Assembly: GCA_011389755.1 (NCBI GenBank)
Contig: JAABTR010000080.1
Coordinates: forward strand, 1-20,129
Direction: 5' to 3'
Source: Deltaproteobacteria bacterium
GTDB lineage: Bacteria > Myxococcota_A > Polyangia > JAAYKL01
DNA: 20,129 bases
Shown here piece after piece: positions 13,921-20,129 of the stretch. Below the pieces are notes generated by a model. The model ran no database searches. It saw nothing but the letters and a program-made list of their open reading frames with translations, and was not told the DNA's origin. Within the stretch, counting starts at the first letter, position 1. Each line of letters opens with the position of its first letter. The position numbers were made by a program, and so were the translations under genes.

Positions 13921-15533
13921 CTCAGGCACCGCAAAACCCGCGACGCCGCCGAAGGCCAAAGATGCACAGACGCCGGTCGTCCGTTTGCGCTCTCGCCCTG
14001 CTCGCCCTCCAGGTGCCAGCCTTTGCCCTGGCGCAAGAGCCCGTCCAGTTAGCTGACGTCGATTTCGAAAGCGAAACAGAAAATGACGGCGCCGAAGATG
14101 ACCTCCCTCAAGTCCGCTGGGTGAGCAGCCCACTCGAGGGGGCACAAGAGATTCCACCCGAGGCCGAACAAAGCGCTGTGCCCCGATACGACCTCGAACG
14201 CATCGTGGTGATCGGAAACCGAAAAACCCAGCGCCACGTCATCCTTCGGTACATCGAGGTGAGCCCCGGCGAGACCTTTCAAGCCAGCGATCCCCGCCTC
14301 GAGACCGCCCGCTATCGGCTCCTCGCCTCGGGGCTTTTTCACGACGTGGATCTATCGCTGGCCCGAGGCTCTAAAAGGGGAAAGGCCATCCTCACGGTGC
14401 GGGTCGACGAACGCAACACCATCTTGGTGCGTCAGATCGTCGCGGGCTTCTCCGAGCTGACCCCCTACGGCAGCCTCGACATCGGAGATCACTCGTTCTT
14501 CGGCACAAAGGTCGACGTCTCCACGGCCGCTGTGTTTTCAAAGAAGCAGTACGGATACCGGCTTCGCCTCTCGGACAACCACTTTTTGCGCAGCGACTTC
14601 GGCCTCCACATCGAAGGCCTCTACTCCCATGCGCGAGATTTTTTCGGCCACGAGTCGGTGTGCGTCGAGACCTGCCCGGCCCCTGAGTCTCCGGCCGGCT
14701 ACGACAACTTCGCCGTGATGCGCTACGACCGCGCCGGCCTGCGCTTGGGCTCGAGCTACGCCCTGCCCGCCGGGGCTTTTCTGCATCTGACCCACCGAAT
14801 AGAGGAAGTCTCCGCCCACATGCCGCCCGCGGCGTCCCACGTCTCTTTCGGTGAGACCCGGCCGATCGTCTTCGGTCACTTGCAACCGGGCCACTCCATC
14901 GTGTCGAGCCTCACCCTGGGGATCGTGCGGGACACTCGGGACAACATCTGGCTGCCCTCCACCGGAAACCGCACCGCTCTCGACGTGGAGGTGGCCACCG
15001 AGCTCATCGGGTCGAACTACGAGTTCTCGAAGTTCACCTTGTCCCACGACGAGCACTTCCCCCTGGGACGCAAACACTCGCTCAAGCTGGGGCTCTTCGC
15101 GGGCCTCATCATGGGGGACGCCCCGTTTTTCGACCAGTTCTTCGTGGGGGACTTCTCGGCGTTCGTCCCGTCGAGAGTCCTCGACCTCAACTTCTCGCAC
15201 CTGCAGCCGAACCTGCTCAAGACCGCGGTCCAGGAGATGCGCTACGAGGACCTCTCCGCGAGCATCTCGTTGGAGTATTCTATCCCGCTGTATCGCGGCC
15301 ACGGGTTTTTCTACGGCATCAACGCCTACTTCGGTCTCGGCGCGTTCATGCTCGCCTCCCGGGACCACCTGCGCACCGAGACCGACCGCTACAAGGGTTT
15401 TCGCGCCGTGCCGATGGATCTCACGGTCGACCTGGGCGTCCGCGTCGATACCCGCATCGGCCCCATCGTCTTTAACCTGGCCAACCTCTTCCGGCTGATC
15501 CCCGCCGTCGGAGACCGGACCGCGCAGGAGTGA
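13917..15533 (+). CDS. Omp85/BamA-like outer-membrane protein with one POTRA domain
   Basis: The 538-residue product is an exported outer-membrane protein. A signal peptide (core CALALLALQVPAFALA, likely cut before Gln40) is followed by a variable acidic linker and one POTRA domain (about 90-165; ERIVVIGNRKT, LLASGLFHDVDLS, LTVRVDER). A beta-barrel of the bacterial surface antigen family fills the remainder. BamA has five POTRA domains and TamA three, so this is a separate, shorter Omp85 type, probably for protein insertion or secretion. The barrel loop where VRG(F/Y) is expected reads FVPSRVLDL instead (about 415-423). Two cysteines lie four apart (Cys249, Cys253) in a predicted loop. The start at 13917 overlaps the zinc-ribbon stop; ATG 13962 (Met16), with GAAGG upstream, gives a more ordinary signal peptide and may be the true start. 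Confidence 0.82.
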   Translation: MTQAPQNPRRRRRPKMHRRRSSVCALALLALQVPAFALAQEPVQLADVDFESETENDGAEDDLPQVRWVSSPLEGAQEIPPEAEQSAVPRYDLERIVVIGNRKTQRHVILRYIEVSPGETFQASDPRLETARYRLLASGLFHDVDLSLARGSKRGKAILTVRVDERNTILVRQIVAGFSELTPYGSLDIGDHSFFGTKVDVSTAAVFSKKQYGYRLRLSDNHFLRSDFGLHIEGLYSHARDFFGHESVCVETCPAPESPAGYDNFAVMRYDRAGLRLGSSYALPAGAFLHLTHRIEEVSAHMPPAASHVSFGETRPIVFGHLQPGHSIVSSLTLGIVRDTRDNIWLPSTGNRTALDVEVATELIGSNYEFSKFTLSHDEHFPLGRKHSLKLGLFAGLIMGDAPFFDQFFVGDFSAFVPSRVLDLNFSHLQPNLLKTAVQEMRYEDLSASISLEYSIPLYRGHGFFYGINAYFGLGAFMLASRDHLRTETDRYKGFRAVPMDLTVDLGVRVDTRIGPIVFNLANLFRLIPAVGDRTAQE

Positions 15534-15540
15534 TGAGCAC

Positions 15541-16179
15541 ATGACGAGATACGCCATCGCCTCCGTGCTCCTCGCGGCCCTGTGTCTGGGCGCACCATCC
15601 CTGCAGGCGGACACGCCGCCCACCCGGAAGATCGAGCTGACGCGCATGGACGAGCGGCTCTTTGCCACCCTGGACTTCAGGGATATCATCGACGGGCCCT
15701 TGCAGAAAAAGCTCACCTCGGGGCTCCCCACGCGCATCGTCGTCCAGGTCAACTTGGAGGGCCACAACAAGAACAAGCCCTTGTCTTACTGGGTGCGCAG
15801 CGTCTCCATCGTCTACGATCTTTGGGAGGAGGTCTTCGTGGTGACCGTGGAGGACGACCAGGGTCAAAGGCGCGCGCAGGTCAAAACCTCAGGCGAGGCC
15901 GTGACGCTCGCCTGCCGCGTGGAGCGATCCGCCGTGGCGCAAATCGGTGAACTCCCCGGCGGCGTTTATCGCCTGCGGGTCTCCGTCGAGGTGAACCCGG
16001 TCTCCAAGGAGATGGTCGAGAACATCAGACGCTGGTTGGCTCGCCCCTCCGGCGGCGGCGAGGTCTCCCACGGGAGCTTCTTTGGTTCGTTCGTGGGTAT
16101 TTTCGTGGATAGGCGGATAGGTCAGGCCGATCGCTCCTCGACCTTCGTTTCCCAGTGGTTTCGCGTGGGCGGACAATGA
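15541..16179 (+). CDS. DUF4390-like exported protein
   Basis: The 212-residue protein carries a signal peptide (IASVLLAALCLGAPSLQA, cut before Asp24) and is therefore periplasmic or envelope-bound. The mature part resembles DUF4390: a short beta-rich domain with FATLDFRDIIDGPLQKKL, then GLPTRIVVQVNLE, then VYDLWEEVFVVTV, and a C-terminal end with FVSQWFRV. I recall DUF4390 proteins encoded beside NtrY-type kinases in other proteobacteria, and the same order is seen here, which strengthens the call. Function of the family is unknown. The ATG comes 7 nt after the Omp85 stop, with AGGAG about 10 nt upstream, and the stop overlaps the kinase start. It may be the periplasmic partner of the kinase sensor domain. 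Confidence 0.72.
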   Translation: MTRYAIASVLLAALCLGAPSLQADTPPTRKIELTRMDERLFATLDFRDIIDGPLQKKLTSGLPTRIVVQVNLEGHNKNKPLSYWVRSVSIVYDLWEEVFVVTVEDDQGQRRAQVKTSGEAVTLACRVERSAVAQIGELPGGVYRLRVSVEVNPVSKEMVENIRRWLARPSGGGEVSHGSFFGSFVGIFVDRRIGQADRSSTFVSQWFRVGGQ

Positions 16180-17705
16180 CAAAGAGGCTTGACGTCAAGA
16201 TCATCCTGGCCGTGATTTTCGCGGTCCTGATTCCCTTGGGCTTTTCCGTCTACCTGGTCGATAAGGCGGTCAAAACCTCATTGGGCCTGGGAGTCAACGA
16301 CGAGCTGCTCGAGCAGATCGAAAACGCGCTCGAGGCGCGCCGAAACCTCATCGCCCAGCTCAAAAAAAACGTCTCTTCGACTTTCGCGCGCATCAAAGAC
16401 TCCCACGAGCTCAAAGAGGCGGCGCTCTTAGGCGATCGGCAGAACATCGAGAGCGCCTTGCGCTTTTTGCAAAAAGAAAATGAGTCCGTCATCGAGATCC
16501 GACTCACCCCGAGCCAAGGCGAGCCTTTGTCGCTGATATCGCCCAGCGACCGCAGCGTCCCCTTGAAAACCCTGGCCAAGAAGGCGCCTTTTGACGTACC
16601 GGGGTTCGAGAGTATCGAGGTGGTCCTGGGGGTGGAAGCCGAGGTCTTCAAGGAGTACGAGGCGGCCGGCGCGGCCGCCGCCACATACCGGGCCCTCGTC
16701 GAGGCGCCCCCGTCCTACCTCAACGACCGCTTCTTGTGGGTCTACCTGGCGATCCTCGGCGGGTCGGTGGCCCTGAGCATCGTGATGGGCGTCTTATGGG
16801 CCAGGCGGCTCGCCATGCGCATCCATCGCCTCAGCCGGGCCACCAAGTCGGTCGCCGAGGGGGACATGTCCATCCGAGTCGACCCCGGGGCTCGCGACGA
16901 GGTCGGTCGCCTCGTGGACTCCTTCAACGGCATGGTGGGCGAGCTGGCCGTCAACCGGGCGCGCATCGAGTACCTGCAAAAAATATCGGCCTGGCAGGAG
17001 ATGGCCAGGCGGCTCGCCCACGAGATCAAGAACCCTTTGACGCCGATTCAGCTCGCGGCCCAGCAGCTCAAGACCAAGTACAGCGGCGACGACCCCGCGT
17101 TCGGCCGCCTCCTCCAGCAGTCGGCGGAGATCATCGAGGAGGAGGTGCAGACCCTTCGGCGGCTCACCTCGGACTTCTCTCAGTTCGCCAAGCTGCCGGC
17201 GGTGCGCCCCGAGCCGGTGGAGCTCGGTGAGTTTTTCGCAGAGTGCGAGGCGTCTTTGGCGCCGGTGGCGCAGCAGGACGGGGTGGAACTCGATTTTCGC
17301 GTCTCTAAAGGCGGCGCGGCGGCGCTTATCGACCGGATCATGATGAAGCGGGTCATCGACAACCTGGTGCGCAACGCCACCGAAGCGCTCCTCGAGTCGG
17401 AGACAAAAGAACCGCGCATCGCCGTTCGCGTGACCGAAAAGCTCGAAAAGGGAGTGCGCCACGCGGTGATCCGCGTCGAAGACAACGGGCCGGGCATCGA
17501 CCCCCGCCACCGCCCTTCCATCTTCGATCCCTACTACACGACGAAAAACGAAGGCACCGGCTTGGGCCTGGCCATCAGCAAGAAGATCGTACTGGAGCAC
17601 GCAGGCCGGATCTGGCTCGACGAGAGCCTGTACAAAGGCACGGCTTTCATCGTGGTGTTGCCCTCGGCGCCCGCGATGATTAACCGCACAAGGCAGCGAA
17701 CATGA
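16176..17705 (+). CDS. NtrY-type sensor histidine kinase
   Basis: The 509-residue inner-membrane kinase has a first membrane helix (about 8-28), an extracytoplasmic sensor segment of about 155 residues, a second helix (about 187-208) and a HAMP linker (209-261). The dimerisation domain has the H-box LAHEIKNPLTPIQL, phosphorylated at His282, with the NtrY-like ISAWQEMARR before it. The ATPase domain has NLVRNATEAL (N box, Asn400), DNGPGIDP (436-443) and GTGLGLAISKK. No PAS domain lies between HAMP and the H-box, unlike classic NtrY. The ATG at 16176 overlaps the previous stop (ATGA); a GTG at 16155 would add seven residues. No response regulator gene is adjacent, so its partner is unknown. The next gene, a TlpA-type protein, overlaps by 4 nt. 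Confidence 0.92.
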   Translation: MTKRLDVKIILAVIFAVLIPLGFSVYLVDKAVKTSLGLGVNDELLEQIENALEARRNLIAQLKKNVSSTFARIKDSHELKEAALLGDRQNIESALRFLQKENESVIEIRLTPSQGEPLSLISPSDRSVPLKTLAKKAPFDVPGFESIEVVLGVEAEVFKEYEAAGAAAATYRALVEAPPSYLNDRFLWVYLAILGGSVALSIVMGVLWARRLAMRIHRLSRATKSVAEGDMSIRVDPGARDEVGRLVDSFNGMVGELAVNRARIEYLQKISAWQEMARRLAHEIKNPLTPIQLAAQQLKTKYSGDDPAFGRLLQQSAEIIEEEVQTLRRLTSDFSQFAKLPAVRPEPVELGEFFAECEASLAPVAQQDGVELDFRVSKGGAAALIDRIMMKRVIDNLVRNATEALLESETKEPRIAVRVTEKLEKGVRHAVIRVEDNGPGIDPRHRPSIFDPYYTTKNEGTGLGLAISKKIVLEHAGRIWLDESLYKGTAFIVVLPSAPAMINRTRQRT

Positions 17706-18244
17706 ATCACCCGACAAAACCGAGACAGTCCTCCCAGACCGGCACGCGCGTCGGCCTCTTGCTGCTCGTCGCCCTGGCCGTCTGGCTCGGCTACGGCTAC
17801 TTCGGCGGCGGCCTGCTACCGGCCGGCGAGACCGCGCCTTCGTGGAGCCTCCCGGTCGCGGGCCGAGACGGGAAGAACCTCGAGCTGGCCGACATGCGCG
17901 GCAAAGTGGTCGTGCTCGATTTTTGGTCCACCACGTGCGCCCCGTGTATCCGGCAGATAAAAGAGCTCGAAGCGATCCACAGATCCATGGCAGAGAGCGT
18001 CGCGGTGGTCGGGGTCGCGGTCGGAGGGGAGAGCCTCGAGGAGCTCGTGCGCTTCGACCAGAATCGAAACGTCTCCTACCCTCTGGCTTTGGGCAATGAT
18101 TTCATGGCCACAGCCTACCAAGTGGAGACCCTGCCGACCCTCTACGTCATCGACCCCGCAGGACGCGTGTCCAAGGGACACCGCGGCTACTGGTCCCGAG
18201 AGAGCATCGCCGACGCGGTGAGACAGGCGCAGGGCGCCGATTGA
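17702..18244 (+). CDS. TlpA/ResA-type thiol-disulfide protein
   Basis: The 180-residue protein is anchored by one N-terminal helix (about 16-35) with its thioredoxin-like domain outside the inner membrane. The redox site is CAPC (Cys79, Cys82) in FWSTTCAPCIRQ, and the cis-proline loop is TLPTLYVID. This is the AhpC/TSA-Redoxin type of TlpA/ResA proteins, which reduce disulfides in the periplasm, often for cytochrome c maturation. No cytochrome gene is near; instead it ends an operon with an Omp85 protein and a kinase, and its ATG overlaps the kinase stop by 4 nt. It could reduce a cysteine in one of those envelope proteins, or serve electron delivery in general. Confidence 0.9.
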   Translation: MNHPTKPRQSSQTGTRVGLLLLVALAVWLGYGYFGGGLLPAGETAPSWSLPVAGRDGKNLELADMRGKVVVLDFWSTTCAPCIRQIKELEAIHRSMAESVAVVGVAVGGESLEELVRFDQNRNVSYPLALGNDFMATAYQVETLPTLYVIDPAGRVSKGHRGYWSRESIADAVRQAQGAD

Positions 18245-18304
18245 ACGAAATCACACCATAACGACGGTTCGAGGGGGGATGAATCGGAACATGACATTTT
18301 CTGG

Positions 18305-18334
18305 TTGCGAACCGTTCCTGTGACACTGTAACAT
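18305..18334 (+). promoter_or_regulatory. Possible promoter of the short orphan gene
   Basis: TTGCGA (18305-18310) and TAACAT (18329-18334) are 18 nt apart, 57 nt before the ATG. A near-repeat TGTGACA-C-TGTAACA (18319-18333) overlaps the -10 box and might be an operator. Confidence 0.4.
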
Positions 18335-18390
18335 GGAATATGTCGCGCCCGAACAGCGCGATGCTTAAAAACTGTCCGGGAGGTCCCACG

Positions 18391-18771
18391 ATGACTGATG
18401 CCAAACGAGAGATACGAGCCGCCGTCGACGAGCTGGTCGCGCTGATTAAAAAGGAGACGGGGGTCTCCGACACGTTCATCGACGCCGCGCGTCCATCCAT
18501 CGAGGCGATCTTCACCGACGTGGAGGCGCAGCGCCGACCCGAGTGCATTCAAACCCTCTTTGAGACCGCGGCGCTCCAGGCCGAGACCGAGAAATCCATC
18601 GCAAGCGCCCAGATGTGGGCCAGGCGCCTCGAGAGCGCTCAAAGTCGCCTCCTCGTCGAGCTGGGGCGCATGAGCCGCCGCGTCGAAGAAGCCCGCAACA
18701 GCGTCCTGTCGACCACCTTGGGGCTCATGGGCGGGCTCTCCGACGTGCCGCGCGCGCCGTACGAGAGCTGA
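18391..18771 (+). CDS. Short helical orphan protein, unknown function
   Basis: I do not recognise this 126-residue protein. It is mostly charged and probably helical throughout, with many Glu, Arg and Ala and a coiled-coil-like middle (SAQMWARRLESAQSRLLVEL), and one cysteine. The tail (LGLMGGLSDVPRAPYES) is more hydrophobic and glycine-rich. No signal peptide or membrane helix is visible. The ATG at 18391 has an excellent GGGAGGT site 7 nt upstream; an earlier in-frame ATG at 18340 lacks one and would lie within the probable transcription start region. It is 146 nt after the tlpA-like gene and has its own promoter candidate, so it is probably not part of that operon. Nothing in the sequence hints at a role. 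Confidence 0.68.
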   Translation: MTDAKREIRAAVDELVALIKKETGVSDTFIDAARPSIEAIFTDVEAQRRPECIQTLFETAALQAETEKSIASAQMWARRLESAQSRLLVELGRMSRRVEEARNSVLSTTLGLMGGLSDVPRAPYES

Positions 18772-18808
18772 ATCCCCCATCACCCCTGCCAAAACTTTTT
18801 TGCGTCTT

Positions 18809-18832
18809 CGGGGCCCTTTTTCCGCCCCGTTT
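18809..18832 (+). terminator. Weak Rho-independent terminator after the orphan gene
   Basis: CGGGGC (18809-18814) and GCCCCG (18824-18829) can pair around a nine-base loop, followed by only three T residues. The position, 38 nt after the stop, is right, but the T tract is short. Confidence 0.35.
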
Positions 18833-18870
18833 GCCCGGCCGTGAATGTATTTGCGATTCTTCGTGAGGAC

Positions 18871-18899
18871 TTGACACTTGCTGCGGAGCTTGATTTACA
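18871..18899 (+). promoter_or_regulatory. Promoter of iorA with a leader of about 100 nt
   Basis: A perfect TTGACA (18871-18876) and TTTACA (18894-18899) are exactly 17 nt apart. The leader to the ATG at 19003 holds a small hairpin (GCCTC 18916-18920, GAGGC 18927-18931) and the palindrome TTGAA-AA-TTCAA (18942-18953). I recognise no riboswitch in it. Confidence 0.52.
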
Positions 18900-19002
18900 A
18901 GGGCATGAGTCGGTCGCCTCGATTTGGAGGCTGCCAAACAATTGAAAATTCAAAGCGGTTTTTCACGCTGGACGAAAAGTCGCCAAAGCGAGGCCAGAGT
19001 CG

Positions 19003-20129
19003 ATGCATGTTCTCCTGAAGGACGAGCCGGGTCGCAAGGTGTTTCTGCTGGGAAACGAAGCCATCGTGCGCGGCGCGCTCGAAGCCGGAGTCGAGGTGGC
19101 GACGGCGTATCCGGGCACGCCGTCATCAGAGATTCCAGACACCTTCTACGCCCTTTCAAAAGAATGCGATGTCTACTTCGAGTACTCCACCAACGAAAAG
19201 GTGGCTCTCGAGGTCGCTTCCGCCGCCGCGATCGCGGGGATGCGGAGCATCTGCAGCATGAAACACGTCGGTCTCAACGTCGCCGCCGACCCCCTCAACA
19301 CGTTGTCGTATACCGGAGTCAAAGCCGGCATGGTCATCGTCACCGCCGATGACCCCTCGATGCACTCGAGCCAAAACGAGCAGGACAACCGCTTCTACGC
19401 GAAGCTGAGCCTCATCCCGATGCTCGAACCGTCGGACCCCGAAGAGGCCGGGCTGCTGACCCGCTTGGCCTTCGATCTCTCCGAGGAGATCGAGATGCCC
19501 ATCCTGCTCAGGACCACCACCCGGGTGAACCACACCCGTGGGGTGTACCCATACCACGACCTGCGACCCCGCCGGTTCCAGGGTCACTTCGAGAAGAACC
19601 CCATGCGCTGGGTCCCGGTCCCCGGCGTGGCCCGCAAGCTCCGGCTGGTGCTGCTGGAGCGGCAGAAGACCGCCTACGCCGCCATGCAGCGGCTGGGTCT
19701 CGATCGCCTGGAAGGCAGCGGCGACCTCGGAATCATCACCTCCGGCGTATCGTATTCCTATGTCAAAGAGCTCCTCGACGAGTTCGGCGCCGCAAAAGAC
19801 GTCCAAGTGCTCAAGGTCACCTCCATCCACCCCCTGCCCGAGAAGCAGATCACCGAGGTGCTCTCGTCCTGTCGGCGGGTGATGGTGGTCGAAGAGCTCG
19901 AGCCCTACCTGGAGACCGAGGTGCGGGCCATGGCCCAGCGGCTGGGTTCCAAAGCCGAGATCTCGGGCAAGGCGCCCGGCGAGATCCCTCGGCACTACGA
20001 GCTCAGCGCCGACACCCTGCGCCCCGCGTTCGCCAGGTTTCTCGAGAGGGACTTCGCCCCAAAGTCGCACCCAAAGGCGCCACAGCTGCCGCCGAGGCCG
20101 CCGATGCTCTGCGCCGGGTGCACCCACCG
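19003..20129 (+). CDS. iorA: Indolepyruvate ferredoxin oxidoreductase subunit alpha (partial)
   Basis: The gene runs off the window end; 375 codons are present of roughly 600 expected. IorA with IorB oxidatively decarboxylates aryl pyruvates (from Trp, Phe, Tyr) to acyl-CoA, reducing ferredoxin, mostly in anaerobes. The visible part holds the N-terminal pyrimidine-binding half of the TPP enzyme: GNEAIVRGALEAGV, then AYPGTPSSEI (35-44), EYSTNEKVALEVA with the glutamate that activates TPP, and MKHVGLNVAADP. It then has the middle domain (TSGVSYSYVKELL, KVTSIHPLPEKQI, VVEELEP), and the start of the next TPP domain, where LCAGCTH (369-375) matches the family's CxGCxHR. The C-terminal ferredoxin domain and iorB would lie beyond the window. 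The ATG 19003 has only a weak GAGG before it; the promoter is clear. Confidence 0.93.
   Translation, partial: MHVLLKDEPGRKVFLLGNEAIVRGALEAGVEVATAYPGTPSSEIPDTFYALSKECDVYFEYSTNEKVALEVASAAAIAGMRSICSMKHVGLNVAADPLNTLSYTGVKAGMVIVTADDPSMHSSQNEQDNRFYAKLSLIPMLEPSDPEEAGLLTRLAFDLSEEIEMPILLRTTTRVNHTRGVYPYHDLRPRRFQGHFEKNPMRWVPVPGVARKLRLVLLERQKTAYAAMQRLGLDRLEGSGDLGIITSGVSYSYVKELLDEFGAAKDVQVLKVTSIHPLPEKQITEVLSSCRRVMVVEELEPYLETEVRAMAQRLGSKAEISGKAPGEIPRHYELSADTLRPAFARFLERDFAPKSHPKAPQLPPRPPMLCAGCTH

Noticed and set aside
14538..15776. Leftward open frame of 412 codons across the Omp85 and DUF4390-like genes
   Set aside because: No motifs, Val/Glu/Gly/Arg-rich complement of two real genes.

Overview
The window reads as one continuous piece of chromosome from a GC-rich Gram-negative bacterium, probably a deltaproteobacterium in the broad sense (Myxococcota, Desulfobacterota or a related lineage). 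That placement is inferred from three things: an Omp85-type outer-membrane protein with a single POTRA domain, a split glycine decarboxylase (GcvPA as a separate subunit), and a DUF4390-like protein next to an NtrY-type kinase. An indolepyruvate:ferredoxin oxidoreductase subunit and a radical SAM protein suit an organism that spends time in low oxygen. I saw no transposase, integrase, phage gene or CRISPR array, and base composition looks even throughout.

Left part (1-4111). A very acidic orphan protein and a divergent MurD-type ligase are read leftward. Diverging from murD, bioF and bioD run rightward and overlap by 4 nt; they supply two of the last steps of biotin synthesis. bioD meets gcvPA tail to tail with a 4-bp overlap.

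Middle (4108-8570). Leftward gcvT-gcvH-gcvPA form a glycine cleavage operon that stops after gcvPA, so gcvPB is not adjacent. Upstream is a two-helix K+ channel with an RCK domain. Next to it, facing right, are tRNA-Lys(UUU) and tRNA-Glu(UUC) with their own promoter and a strong terminator that can serve both strands.

Phosphate and small-metabolism block (8594-13188, all leftward). In transcription order: a YbgC-type acyl-CoA thioesterase, a class I aminotransferase, a radical SAM protein, an Na+/phosphate symporter and a PhoU-domain protein. A Pho-box-like repeat lies just upstream of the symporter, so symporter and phoU-like gene are probably a phosphate-responsive pair.

Envelope block (13354-18244, rightward). 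A zinc-ribbon membrane protein, an Omp85-type protein, a DUF4390-like exported protein, an NtrY-type histidine kinase and a TlpA-type thiol-disulfide protein are packed with mostly 4-nt overlaps. They look like one operon joining outer-membrane biogenesis, envelope sensing and thiol chemistry; no response regulator lies in it. A short orphan gene and the start of iorA (cut by the window end) follow, each with a plausible promoter.

No obviously new defence or mobile system was found. The observations most worth following are the envelope operon, the Pho-box-like repeats and the unusual active-site motifs of the MurD and PhoU homologues. Promoter calls are by eye and weaker than gene calls.
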